A stretch of DNA of 64,000 nt from Ramlibacter agri (GTDB lineage: Bacteria > Pseudomonadota > Gammaproteobacteria > Burkholderiales > Burkholderiaceae_C). The notes beneath the pieces were generated by a model. The model saw only the letters and a program-made list of their open reading frames with translations. It was not told the DNA's origin and did no database searches. The translations under genes and the position numbers were made by a program. Below, piece after piece: positions 27,657 through 35,743 of this stretch. Within the stretch, counting starts at the first letter, position 1. The number at the start of each line of letters is the position of its first letter. The stretch is from contig NZ_JABBFX010000001.1 of NCBI RefSeq assembly GCF_012927085.1, positions 1,426,001 to 1,490,000 on the forward strand, written 5' to 3'.

Positions 27657-28057
27657 AGGCACTTTCAGCAGTTCTTCTCTGGATTGCCGCAGTCGGGACC
27701 GTTCTCGTGCTGGGTGACGACGTGCTTGCGCTATACAAGACAATTGAGTTTCGAGGGGCGATACCTTCGGGGCGTGAGTTTGCACTAATCATGGGCATAT
27801 ACACCGCGGTCGCTCTATCGGCGGGGCTGATACTTCTCGCGCTCATGGCACGAAGGGGGCGGACTGCTCGTGCGCGGGCAGCGGTGCTCTTGTGCCTTCT
27901 ACTTTCTGCAGTACTTGCGGCAGGCGTTCTGATTTTGAATGGAGTAGAGCTAACGGAGTGGCCGAATCGTGCGCTCGAGGGACGAAACGCTTCGGCGGCC
28001 TGGTGCCTGCTTGTGTCCGTGATCTACTTGGCTGCTATCAGGCGCTCACGGAAATAG
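27653..28057 (+). CDS. Four-TM membrane protein, putative immunity protein for the RHS tip
   Basis: 134 residues, four predicted TM helices: LSAVLLWIAAVGTVLVLG, FALIMGIYTAVALSAGLILLAL, AVLLCLLLSAVLAAGVLIL and AAWCLLVSVIYLAAI. It overlaps the RHS toxin gene by 4 nt. Position directly after an RHS tip is the strongest evidence for an immunity role. An integral-membrane immunity protein suits a membrane-acting toxin. No family recognised. Confidence 0.6.
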   Translation: MKALSAVLLWIAAVGTVLVLGDDVLALYKTIEFRGAIPSGREFALIMGIYTAVALSAGLILLALMARRGRTARARAAVLLCLLLSAVLAAGVLILNGVELTEWPNRALEGRNASAAWCLLVSVIYLAAIRRSRK

Positions 28058-28517
28058 CTTCAGCTATGTTCACGGCGCACCCACAGCGCTTATCGACCCC
28101 ACTGGGCTTGCGACGCCGTCCGACATGGCTATCGCGATGACCGTGATCAAAAACTTCGCACCCGAGCTTTACCCAGTTGCGCCCACTTCGATCACACCGG
28201 TTCGCGACCTATCGAACTGGATGGGCGGGTCCCTTCAGGGCTATACAGACCTGAGCAACAACATCCAAATCAACGCCAACCTCTACGGCGATTGCAAGAC
28301 GCCTGTGGATCCGTTTCTCACATCAGAGTTCTTGCAGACCGTGGCTCACGAATGGCTGCATGTTCAGCAGAGCACCTTCGAGAAGGCTCTAACCCACGGA
28401 CCCTTGCATTCGCAGATAGACAGCAACGCGGAGATCATTGCGGCGAACGTCCTCAAAGAATTTCAGCGCAGGCGCAAGGCCACTCCGCAGGACAGCTGCA
28501 CGTGTCCTTCGCGATGA
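28050..28517 (+). CDS. Orphan RHS C-terminal tip with HExxH (zinc peptidase-like) motif
   Basis: The open frame from 28,050 begins GNSFSYVHGAPTALIDPTGLA, the end of an RHS core, without any YD shell before it. It then encodes a different tip than the upstream RHS gene. The first ATG in frame is 28,125 (MAIAMTVIKNF), giving a 130-residue product. The tip carries SEFLQTVAHEWLHVQQ, an HEWLH zinc-peptidase motif, with a Glu in SNAEIIAAN ~25 residues later as a possible third ligand. This matches the known organisation of orphan rhs-CT modules kept downstream of a full rhs gene for tip exchange by recombination. The orphan probably lacks its own start signals and is silent until recombined. Confidence 0.7.
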   Translation, partial: GNSFSYVHGAPTALIDPTGLATPSDMAIAMTVIKNFAPELYPVAPTSITPVRDLSNWMGGSLQGYTDLSNNIQINANLYGDCKTPVDPFLTSEFLQTVAHEWLHVQQSTFEKALTHGPLHSQIDSNAEIIAANVLKEFQRRRKATPQDSCTCPSR

Positions 28518-28545
28518 GGAGAGCGTCAATGAAAGCCGTTGGATT

Positions 28546-28938
28546 GTGATCTTGGGTTTGGGCGTCGCCGTGGTGTTGCTTGGAATCGCGTGGGCATTGC
28601 TCCGCAGCGATAGCGTGCCCGACGCGAAGGCCTCCTTCATGACAATGACTCAGACGCTGTCACCTGCACGCGCTGCCGCGGACAAATGCTGGAGGGAAAG
28701 ACGCCTTGGGTTGAAGGAGTGCGAAGCGCTGAAAGGCCTTTTGTCGACAGCGTCGTCGTCCAATGTGGTCTACGGGGTCACGGACGAAGGCGCGTTGACG
28801 GGGGTCGACAGATCCAATGAGGTGACTGTCGTCCTAACGCCGCGGGTTGAAGGAAATGAATTGTCGTGGCGATGCGCCGGGAGCCCACCGGAGGCCGTTG
28901 CGAAACTCTGCGAGGGACACGCCGCCGCAAGCCGGTGA
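28546..28938 (+). CDS. Membrane-anchored protein with pilin-like periplasmic domain, possibly frameshifted at its start; candidate immunity gene
   Basis: 130 residues from a GTG. One N-terminal TM (GLGVAVVLLGIAWALL) precedes a periplasmic domain: LSPARAAADKCW..., NVVYGVTDEGALTGVDRS, VVLTPRVEGNELSWRCAGSPPEAVAKLC. The last segment resembles the C-terminal disulfide loop of type IV pilins (W-x-C ... C). There is no prepilin cleavage motif. A better start with a strong GAGGAG site is the ATG at 28,529, but that frame stops after six codons (MKAVGL). A one-base indel there would restore a natural signal anchor, so the gene may be frameshifted. Position behind the orphan tip suggests its immunity partner. 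Confidence 0.45.
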   Translation: MILGLGVAVVLLGIAWALLRSDSVPDAKASFMTMTQTLSPARAAADKCWRERRLGLKECEALKGLLSTASSSNVVYGVTDEGALTGVDRSNEVTVVLTPRVEGNELSWRCAGSPPEAVAKLCEGHAAASR

Positions 28939-28968
28939 CCCCTGTCCAGTAATGCCGGGAACACACAA

Positions 28969-28989
28969 GGGCCGCTGATGCGGCCCTCC
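28969..28989 (+). terminator. Terminator after the RHS/immunity block
   Basis: Perfect GGGCCGC-TGAT-GCGGCCC hairpin (28,969-28,986) followed by a modest T-rich stretch (TCCGTTT). It closes the plus-strand RHS transcription unit. Confidence 0.6.
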
Positions 28990-29099
28990 GTTTGTCCGGG
29001 GTGAGACATCGGGGTGGGTGGTCAGCCCCAGCACGCCCTGTCCTCCCAAAAGCACAACGGCTGTCGCGGCCCGGGTGGGCGCGCTCGCGCCGGCACTTG

Positions 29100-29768
29100 C
29101 TCCTGAATATCCCCGAAGCGGACCTGAAGCGGCTGAAAGAAGAAGTCAGCGTGCAGCGCCTGGTGGAGGCCACCAACAAGCTGGTGGGGTATCTCGCCGC
29201 CGTGAGCCGAAAGCTCGATCGGCCGCTGGCTGTGGTGATCCAGAGCAGCAGCGCCGCGGGCAAGTCGAGCCTGATGGACGCCGTGCTGGCATTCGTGCCC
29301 GAGGAGGAGCGCGTGCAGTACAGCGCGATGACGGGCCAGTCCCTGTTCTACATGGGCCAGACGAACCTGAAGCACAAGATCCTGGCGATCGCCGAGGAGG
29401 AGGGCGCGCACCGCGCCGCCTATGCCCTGAAGCTGCTGCAGTCGGAAGGGGAACTGACCATCGCCTCCACCGGCACCGACCCCAGCACCGGCAACCTGGT
29501 CACTCAGGAATACCGCGTGGAGGGCCCCATGAGCCTGTTCATGACGACCACGGCGATCGACATCGACGAGGAGCTGATGAACCGCTGCCTGGTCCTCTCG
29601 GTGAACGAGGACCGCGAGCAGACCCGGGCGATCCACCGCCTGCAGCGGGAGCGCCGCACGCTGGCGGGCCTGACCAAGAAGCACGAGCGCCATTGCCTCC
29701 AACGGGCAGGGCTCACGACCGACGCTGATACTCCGCGGGTGGTGAGGACTTGCAGAGCCGCCATCTGA
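29100..29768 (+). pseudogene. Fragment of a mobile-element primase/helicase-like ATPase
   Basis: The coherent part begins LLNIPEADLKRLKEEV and contains Walker A SSSAAGKSSLMDAVLAFVP, then EERVQYSAMTGQSLFYMG, KILAIAEEEGAHRAAYALKLL and MTTTAIDIDEELMNRCLVLSV. This fits the middle ATPase segment of large DNA primase proteins carried by integrative elements. No start codon context or N-terminal zinc/Toprim domain is present. After RRTLAGLTKKHERH (about 29,690) the reading becomes non-homologous and stops. Both ends appear lost. Confidence 0.55.
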
Positions 29769-30116
29769 GCAGGACAGCCCCCGTCAGTTCTGGCGCAGGC
29801 GCATTTTGATCCGCAGTTCCCACCGATCGGCGTCGCGTTCACGGGATCGGCGTTCAACCAGGCCGCGTGCAGCGTTCTACCTGAAACGTTCTGTGTAAAC
29901 CCAGTCAGGGAGCGGCCTGCAGCCGCGTTTGGTGGGTTCGCGTCCCGGAAATCAGCTCGAACACTGAGTCCGCCTTCGAACCCACTTGAAAACCCACCAG
30001 TGACCCGGCCAGACGACTCGATATTCCTGCCGCGAAGGGTTGCTGCGTCGGGAAAAAATCGTTTCAGATCAACGACTTAAAAAGGGTGTGGGACGGCTTG
30101 GGACTATTCTAAATTT
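29769..30116. other. Island right-end non-coding stretch
   Basis: No gene seen. It contains repeated AACCCAC-type words (29,978-29,999) and an inverted counterpart (GGTGGGTT near 29,930), possibly recombinase arm sites. It ends with the AT-rich segment that supplies the replacement yicC 3' end. Confidence 0.4.
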
Positions 30117-31027
30117 TGCACCTGCTCGCGCATCTGCTCGATCAACACCTTCATGTCGACCGAGATCCGGGTCAGCTCCAGCGCCGCGCTCTTGGAGCCC
30201 AGCGTGTTGGCTTCCCGGTGCAGTTCCTGGATCAGGAAATCCAGCCGCTTGCCGATCTCGCCGCCCTTCCTGATCATGCGTTCGATCTCGTCCAGGTGGG
30301 CGGCCAGGCGGGTCAGTTCCTCCTGGACGTCGATGCGGATGGCGAAGGAGGTGGCCTCGGTCAGGGCCCGGTCCTGGGCCGCTTCCGGCGTGGCCGCGCC
30401 CTCGGTGAGGGCCATGGCTTCCTTCCAGCGCTCCAGGAAGCGCTGGCGCTGCTGCTCCACCAGCTGCGGCACCAGGGGCTGGGCCTGCTTGGCCAGGGCC
30501 CGCAGCTGCTCGAGGTGGCCCAGGAGCATGGTGGCCAGGCGGGCGCCTTCGCGCTCGCGGGCGGCCAGCAGGTCGTCCAGGGCCTGCTTGGCCAGGTTCT
30601 GCACGGGCTCGGTCCAGTCGGCGGCTTCGCCGCCTTCCGAGGACGCCAGGCGCAGGATCTCGGCCACCGTGAGCGGGCCGGCCTCCGGCATCCAGCTGCG
30701 CACGGTGTCCTGCAAAGCGGAAAGCCGCTGCAAGGTGCGCACCGAGGGGTCGCGCAAGGCTTCGGCCGCGGTGCCTTCGACGGCGGCCCGCACTTCGACC
30801 TTGCCCCGCTTGACACGGGCCGTGATCAATTCACGGAGGGCGGGTTCATGGGCCCGCAGTTCCTCGCCCAGGCGGAACGCCAGGTCCAGGAAGCGGCTGT
30901 TGACGGACCGGATTTCCAGCCCGAGGCGGCTCGCGGGTGTTGCGGGCTTGCCGCTTTCGGGCGCCACCGGCGCCTGGCCCGGGCTGTATTGCGCCGAGGC
31001 GTATCCGGTCATGCTGTAAACTGGCAC
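30104..31027 (-). CDS. yicC: YicC-family endoribonuclease/stress protein (3' end rebuilt by the island)
   Basis: 307 residues from the GTG at 31,027 (VPVYSMTGYASAQY); an ATG at 31,012 is the alternative. Family motifs: SVNSRFLDLAFRLGEELRAHEPALRELI and KRGKVEVRAAVEG at the N-terminus; FLIQELHREANTLGSKSAALELTRISVDMK and IEQMREQVQNLE at the C-terminus. YicC proteins are endoribonuclease-type factors, and yicC normally abuts gmk in this lineage. Here the last codons (CAAAATTTAGAATAG) are AT-rich and derive from the inserted island, yet encode the same peptide as the native CAGAACCTGGAGTAG left at 1688. The gene therefore stays functional. Confidence 0.92.
   Translation of the reverse strand: MPVYSMTGYASAQYSPGQAPVAPESGKPATPASRLGLEIRSVNSRFLDLAFRLGEELRAHEPALRELITARVKRGKVEVRAAVEGTAAEALRDPSVRTLQRLSALQDTVRSWMPEAGPLTVAEILRLASSEGGEAADWTEPVQNLAKQALDDLLAAREREGARLATMLLGHLEQLRALAKQAQPLVPQLVEQQRQRFLERWKEAMALTEGAATPEAAQDRALTEATSFAIRIDVQEELTRLAAHLDEIERMIRKGGEIGKRLDFLIQELHREANTLGSKSAALELTRISVDMKVLIEQMREQVQNLE
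30117..30124 (-). repeat. Right attachment core of the yicC island
   Basis: CAGGTGCA on the minus strand, identical to the core at 1701-1708. To its left the island provides AAATTTAGAATAG, which together with the core codes QVQNLE-stop by different codons from the native tail. Confidence 0.7.
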
Positions 31028-31099
31028 GGAGGAGTTCTTTGCTGTTCGTTGCGAGGAAGTGAGAACAGGCCGTCGGCAGGCCCGCAGAATCTTCAAATT

Positions 31100-32113
31100 A
31101 TGTCAAAGGTCAAACCCGCCCCCCTGCCGCCCGACACCGTCATCGGCGGCTACCGGGTGGTGCGCAAGCTCTCCGCCGGGGGTTTCGGGGTGGTTTACCT
31201 GGCCGTCGACAACGAAGGGCAGCAGGTTGCCATCAAGGAATACCTGCCTTCCTCCCTGGCCACCCGCCCCCCGGGTGAGCTGCTCCCCCAGGTCGCGCCG
31301 GAGAAATTGTCGCTCTACCGCCTGGGCCTGAAAAGCTTCTTCGAAGAAGGCCGCTCGCTCGCCCAGATCTCGCACAGCTCCGTGGTGAGCGTGCTCAACT
31401 TCTTTCGCGAGAACGAGACCGTCTACATGGTGATGAACTACCTGGAGGGCGCGACCCTGCAGGATTTCGTCATCACGGCCCGCGAGCTGAAGAAGCAGAA
31501 AGTGTTCCGCGAGTCGACCATCCGCTCGCTGTTCGACGAGATCCTGCGCGGCTTGCGCATCGTGCACCAGCACAAGATGTTGCACCTGGACATCAAGCCG
31601 GCCAACATCTTCATCACGGACGACAACCGTGCGGTGATGATCGACTTTGGCGCGGCGCGTGAAGTGCTGTCCAAGGAAGGCAACTTCATCCGCCCGATGT
31701 ACACCCCCGGTTTTGCCGCTCCCGAGATGTACCGCCGCGACTCCAGCATGGGCCCGTGGACGGACATCTACGCCATTGGCGCCTGCATCTACGCCTGCAT
31801 GCAGGGCTACCCGCCCAACGACGCGCCCCAGCGCCTGGAAAAGGACCGGCTGGCGCTGGCCCTGTCCCGGCTGCGCGGCGTCTACTCCGACAACCTGATC
31901 GAGGTGGTCGAGTGGTGCATGTCGCTGGACCCGCTGTCGCGCCCCCAGTCGGTGTTCGCGCTCCAGAAGGAGCTGAGCCGCGAGGGGGAGCGCCGCTACA
32001 CGAAGTTGTCGGTCGGTGAGAAGATGCGGCTCCAGTTCGACAACATGGTCACGGACACCAAGAAAAGCATGAAGCGTGCAACGGGCTTCGGCGGCGGGGT
32101 GAAGGCAAGATGA
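31100..32113 (+). CDS. Serine/threonine protein kinase
   Basis: 337 residues from the ATG at 31,100. Hanks-type kinase: Gly loop SAGGFGVVYLA, VAIKEYLP (catalytic Lys), catalytic loop HLDIKPANIF (HxD with Leu in place of the usual Arg), DFGAA and PGFAAPEMY, then a helical C-lobe. No TM or sensor domain; the C-terminal ~40 residues are basic. The HLD in place of HRD marks a non-RD kinase. It overlaps the PP2C gene by 4 nt, forming a kinase-phosphatase pair, divergent from yicC. Targets unknown. Confidence 0.9.
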   Translation: MSKVKPAPLPPDTVIGGYRVVRKLSAGGFGVVYLAVDNEGQQVAIKEYLPSSLATRPPGELLPQVAPEKLSLYRLGLKSFFEEGRSLAQISHSSVVSVLNFFRENETVYMVMNYLEGATLQDFVITARELKKQKVFRESTIRSLFDEILRGLRIVHQHKMLHLDIKPANIFITDDNRAVMIDFGAAREVLSKEGNFIRPMYTPGFAAPEMYRRDSSMGPWTDIYAIGACIYACMQGYPPNDAPQRLEKDRLALALSRLRGVYSDNLIEVVEWCMSLDPLSRPQSVFALQKELSREGERRYTKLSVGEKMRLQFDNMVTDTKKSMKRATGFGGGVKAR

Positions 32114-33012
32114 AATTCTCGGTCTTCCAGGTCAGCCGCAAGGGCGGCCGCGAAAAGAACGAAGACCGCATGGGCTACTGCTACACGCGCGAGTCGGGCC
32201 TGTTCCTGCTCGCCGATGGCATGGGCGGCCACCCCGAAGGGGAGATCGCCGCCCAGCTGGCCCTGCAGACCATCTCCGCGCTGTACCAGAAGGAAGCGCG
32301 GCCGGTCGTGAAGGACGTGACGGAGTTCCTCTCCATCGCGCTCATGGCCGCGCACCACCAGATCATCCGCTACGCCAGCGAAAAAGGCATGCTGGACACG
32401 CCCCGCACCACGCTGGTGGCGGCGGTCGTGCAAGGCCAGCACGCCACCTGGGTGCACTGCGGCGATTCGCGGCTGTACGTCGTGCGCGCCGGCGAGATGC
32501 TGACGCGCACGCGCGACCACTCGTACCTGGAACAGCAGAACGCCGGCGTGATCCGCATGGACCGGATCAACCGCAACATCCTGTTCACCTGCCTCGGTTC
32601 GCCGACCAAGCCGGTGTTCGACGTCACCGGCCCGGTGCAGATGCAGCAGGGCGACAAGATCCTGCTGTGCTCCGACGGCCTGTGGAGCAGCCTGACCGAT
32701 GCCGACATCGTCCGCGAACTGAGCGCCAAGCCGGTGTCCGAAGCGGTGCCCGACCTCGTGGAAGGCGCGCTGCGCAACGGCGGTGAGCATTCGGACAACG
32801 TCACCGTGATCGCGATGGAGTGGGAAACGCCGGATTCCTTCGAATCCACCCGCGGCATCAGCACCGATTCCATCAGCGACGGCGTCTTCGCCTCGACCAT
32901 CCAGGCCGGCGTGCTGGACACGCTGGTGGACGACCTCGACGACGCCGCGATCGAAAGGTCGATCGCGGAGATCAACGAGGCGATCAAGCGCTCGGCGGCG
33001 AAGAAGGCCTGA
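32110..33012 (+). CDS. PP2C-family Ser/Thr protein phosphatase
   Basis: 300 residues. PPM/PP2C metal-site motifs: KNEDRMGY (Asp), [12 protein letters not shown] (DGxGG), [31 protein letters not shown] and [13 protein letters not shown]-terminal acidic/helical tail follows. It would reverse the phosphorylation made by the kinase encoded immediately upstream with a 4-nt overlap. Confidence 0.92.
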   Translation: MKFSVFQVSRKGGREKNEDRMGYCYTRESGLFLLADGMGGHPEGEIAAQLALQTISALYQKEARPVVKDVTEFLSIALMAAHHQIIRYASEKGMLDTPRTTLVAAVVQGQHATWVHCGDSRLYVVRAGEMLTRTRDHSYLEQQNAGVIRMDRINRNILFTCLGSPTKPVFDVTGPVQMQQGDKILLCSDGLWSSLTDADIVRELSAKPVSEAVPDLVEGALRNGGEHSDNVTVIAMEWETPDSFESTRGISTDSISDGVFASTIQAGVLDTLVDDLDDAAIERSIAEINEAIKRSAAKKA

Positions 33013-33055
33013 CCTTTCCCGGGCGCGCCCTTTGGCGCGCGCCGATAATCCGCGG

Positions 33056-33784
33056 ATGTCTTCCTTCATCCGTCCCGCCGGCCGCGCCGCCGACCAGTTG
33101 CGCCCCGTGAAGATCACGCGCGGCTTCACCATCCATGCCGAGGGCTCCGTGCTCATCGAGTTCGGCAACACGCGCGTCCTCTGCACGGCTTCGGTGGAAG
33201 AGAAAGTGCCGCCGCACAAGCGCGGCAGCGGCGAAGGCTGGGTCACGGCGGAATACGGCATGCTGCCGCGCGCCACCCACACGCGCGGCGACCGGGAAGC
33301 CGCACGCGGCAAGCAGAGCGGCCGCACGCAGGAAATCCAGCGCCTGATCGGCCGGTCGCTGCGCGCCGTGTTCGACCTCAAGAAGCTCGGCGAGCGCACC
33401 ATCACGCTGGACTGCGACGTGCTGCAGGCCGACGGCGGCACCCGCACTGCCGCCATCACCGGCGCTTTCGTCGCCGCGCAGGACGCCGTCGGCAAGCTGA
33501 TCGCCGCCGGCAAGCTCGCGGAATCGCCCGTGCTGGGCCACGTGGCCGCCATTTCGGTGGGCATTGTCGAAGCCACGCCGCTGCTGGACCTGGAATACGT
33601 CGAGGACGTCGCCTGCGACACCGACATGAACGTCGTGATGACCGGCGCCGGCCACTACGTGGAAGTGCAGGGCACGGCCGAAGGCGCGGCCTTCACCCGC
33701 GCCGAGATGGACGAACTGCTGCGCCTGGCCGAGAAGGGCATTGGCGAGCTCGTCGAACTGCAGAAGAAGGCGCTGGCCTCGTGA
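33056..33784 (+). CDS. rph: Ribonuclease PH
   Basis: 242 residues. Phosphorolytic 3'-5' exoribonuclease that trims tRNA 3' ends. Key segments: [93 protein letters not shown] (catalytic Asp region) and [17 protein letters not shown]. Full length. The stop overlaps the GTG of rdgB. Confidence 0.97.
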   Translation: MSSFIRPAGRAADQLRPVKITRGFTIHAEGSVLIEFGNTRVLCTASVEEKVPPHKRGSGEGWVTAEYGMLPRATHTRGDREAARGKQSGRTQEIQRLIGRSLRAVFDLKKLGERTITLDCDVLQADGGTRTAAITGAFVAAQDAVGKLIAAGKLAESPVLGHVAAISVGIVEATPLLDLEYVEDVACDTDMNVVMTGAGHYVEVQGTAEGAAFTRAEMDELLRLAEKGIGELVELQKKALAS

Positions 33785-34386
33785 TCGATCGCATCGTCCT
33801 TGCCTCCAACAACCAGGGCAAGCTTGCGGAGCTGCAGGCCATGTTCGCGCCACTGGGCGTGACGCTGGTGCGCCAGGGCGAACTGGGCGTGCCCGAAGCC
33901 GAGGAGCCGCACCAGACCTTCGTCGAGAACGCGCTGGCCAAGGCGCGCAACGCAGCGCAGCACAGCGGCCTGCCGGCCATCGCCGACGACGCCGGCCTGT
34001 GCGTCGATGCCTTCGGCGGCCTGCCGGGCGTGGACACCGCGTACTACGCGACGAAGTTCGGCTACGCCAAGGGCGACGACAACAACGTCACCGCGCTGCT
34101 GGAGCAGATGAAGGACGTCACCAATCGGCGTGCCGCTCTGGTGAGCACGCTGGTGGCCGTGCGCGCGCCCTTCGACCCCGAGCCGTTGATCGCGGTGGGC
34201 CGCGCGCCCGGCGAGATCACGCGCGAACGCCGTGGCAGCCACGGCTTCGGCTTCGACCCGGTGATGTTCATCGCCGCCTTCGGCAAGACCTTCGCCGAAC
34301 TGCCGCCGGAAGTGAAGAACGCCAACAGCCACCGCGGCCAGGCCGCGAAGCAGATGGTGCAGCTCATTCGCGAAAGATGGCTGTGA
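33781..34386 (+). CDS. rdgB: Non-canonical purine NTP pyrophosphatase (dITP/XTP)
   Basis: 201 residues from a GTG. House-cleaning enzyme hydrolysing dITP, XTP and ITP. Motifs: [17 protein letters not shown] (SNN-GK), [19 protein letters not shown] segment ([15 protein letters not shown]), [17 protein letters not shown] (Asp base) and [20 protein letters not shown]. Overlaps rph upstream and hemW downstream. Confidence 0.96.
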   Translation: MIDRIVLASNNQGKLAELQAMFAPLGVTLVRQGELGVPEAEEPHQTFVENALAKARNAAQHSGLPAIADDAGLCVDAFGGLPGVDTAYYATKFGYAKGDDNNVTALLEQMKDVTNRRAALVSTLVAVRAPFDPEPLIAVGRAPGEITRERRGSHGFGFDPVMFIAAFGKTFAELPPEVKNANSHRGQAAKQMVQLIRERWL

Positions 34387-35570
34387 GCACCGACATCCAG
34401 GCGTACATGCGACCGGGCACCTTGCAGCTGCCCGCGCTGCCGCCCTTGTCGCTGTACGTGCACCTGCCCTGGTGCCTGAAGAAGTGCCCGTACTGCGACT
34501 TCAACTCCCATGAGATGCAGCCGGCCGCGATGCCGGAACAGCGTTATCTCGACGCCCTGGTGGCCGACCTCGAAGCCTCGCTGCCCCTCATCTGGGGCCG
34601 CGAAGTGCACAGCATCTTCCTGGGCGGCGGCACGCCCAGCCTGTTCTCGCCGGACGGCATCGGCCGCCTGCTGTCGGACATCCGCGCCCGGCTGAAGCTG
34701 GTGCCCGATTGCGAGATCACGCTGGAAGCCAACCCGGGCACCTTCGAGAAGGAGCGCTTCAAGGCCTTCCGCCAGGCCGGCGTGACGCGCCTGTCGGTGG
34801 GCGTGCAGAGCTTCAACGACGCCCACCTGAAGGCGCTGGGCCGCGTCCACAACAGCGGCCAGGCGATCGCGGCGGTGGAGGAGGCGGCCACCGCCTTCGA
34901 GACCTTCAACATCGACCTGATGTACGCGCTGCCCGGGCAGACGCTGGCGCAGCTGGAGACGGACGTGACGCAGGCGCTGGCGCTGATGCCCTCGCACCTG
35001 TCGATCTACCACCTGACGATCGAGCCGAACACCTTTTTCGCCAAGTTCCCGCCGGTGATTCCGCCGGAGGACACGGCTTACGCGATGCTCGATCGCATCA
35101 CCGAGATGACCACCGGCGCCGGCCTGGAGCGCTACGAAGTGTCGGCCTATGCGCGGGCGGGGCATCGCTGCTGGCACAACTTCAACTACTGGCAGTTCGG
35201 CGACTACCTGGGTATAGGCGCGGGCGCGCACGGCAAGATCAGCTTCCCGCACCGCGTGATGCGGCAGATCCGCTACCGCGAGCCCAAGCTGTACATGGAC
35301 AACGCGCTGGCCGGCAAGGCCATCGCCCAGGAAGAAGAAGTGGCGCGGGGCGACCTGCCATTCGAGTACATGCTGAACGCGCTGCGCTTGCGCGAAGGCT
35401 TCCTGCTGCAGGACTTCCGCGACCGCACCGGCCTGCCCCTGAGCGCCATCGAAGCGCCCTTGAAGGAAGCTGAAGCCAAGGGCCTCGTCACGCGCGATTT
35501 CGCGCGCGTGCGGCCGACCGAGAAAGGCTTCGATTTCCTGAGCGATTTGCAGGAGCTGTTCCTCGCCTGA
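34377..35570 (+). CDS. hemW: HemW, radical SAM heme chaperone
   Basis: 397 residues. Coproporphyrinogen-oxidase-like radical SAM protein. Cluster motif CLKKCPYCDF (CxxxCxxC) after LSLYVHLPW, then IFLGGGTPSLFSP, EANPGTFEKERF, RLSVGVQSFNDAHLKALGRVH, NIDLMYALPGQTL and a C-terminal domain with YEVSAYARAGHRCWHNFNYW. HemW proteins transfer heme rather than oxidise coproporphyrinogen. The ATG at 34,377 overlaps the rdgB end. Confidence 0.92.
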   Translation: MAVSTDIQAYMRPGTLQLPALPPLSLYVHLPWCLKKCPYCDFNSHEMQPAAMPEQRYLDALVADLEASLPLIWGREVHSIFLGGGTPSLFSPDGIGRLLSDIRARLKLVPDCEITLEANPGTFEKERFKAFRQAGVTRLSVGVQSFNDAHLKALGRVHNSGQAIAAVEEAATAFETFNIDLMYALPGQTLAQLETDVTQALALMPSHLSIYHLTIEPNTFFAKFPPVIPPEDTAYAMLDRITEMTTGAGLERYEVSAYARAGHRCWHNFNYWQFGDYLGIGAGAHGKISFPHRVMRQIRYREPKLYMDNALAGKAIAQEEEVARGDLPFEYMLNALRLREGFLLQDFRDRTGLPLSAIEAPLKEAEAKGLVTRDFARVRPTEKGFDFLSDLQELFLA

Positions 35571-35577
35571 CGGGCTT

Positions 35578-35613
35578 TGCCCCCTCCCCCTCTGGGAGAG
35601 GGCTGGGGTGAGG
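35578..35613. repeat. REP-like palindromic element
   Basis: CCCCCTCCCCCTCTGGGAGA followed by GGGCTGGGGTGAGGG, a very common extragenic palindromic unit in beta- and gammaproteobacteria, placed directly after hemW. It can fold into a hairpin and may act as a weak terminator. Confidence 0.6.
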
Positions 35614-35743
35614 GCACCCTGACCGACGCGAAACACCGCCGCACAGGACCGCCATCCCGCCGCAGTAGCCGCGTTTAACCCTCCCTGGCGCCCAGCGCCG
35701 TATACGGGAAGCGGCCAGCCTGGCCGCCTACCAAGGAGGAGAG

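Noticed and set aside
25875..27785. Long open frame (636 codons) on the minus strand opposite the RHS gene
   Set aside because: It mirrors the YD-repeat gene and is a by-product of high-GC third positions. No family features.
30116..31099. An apparent N-terminal extension of ~328 residues on the Ser/Thr kinase
   Set aside because: It is the antisense of yicC. A normal kinase start with the Gly loop ~20 residues downstream lies at 31,100.
33741..34376. Extension of HemW over rdgB
   Set aside because: The same frame is open through rdgB, but the HemW N-terminus (VHLPWCLKKCPYCDF) is complete from 34,377.
35578..35613. Possible small RNA gene after hemW
   Set aside because: The palindrome is a common REP-type extragenic element, so I do not call an RNA gene.
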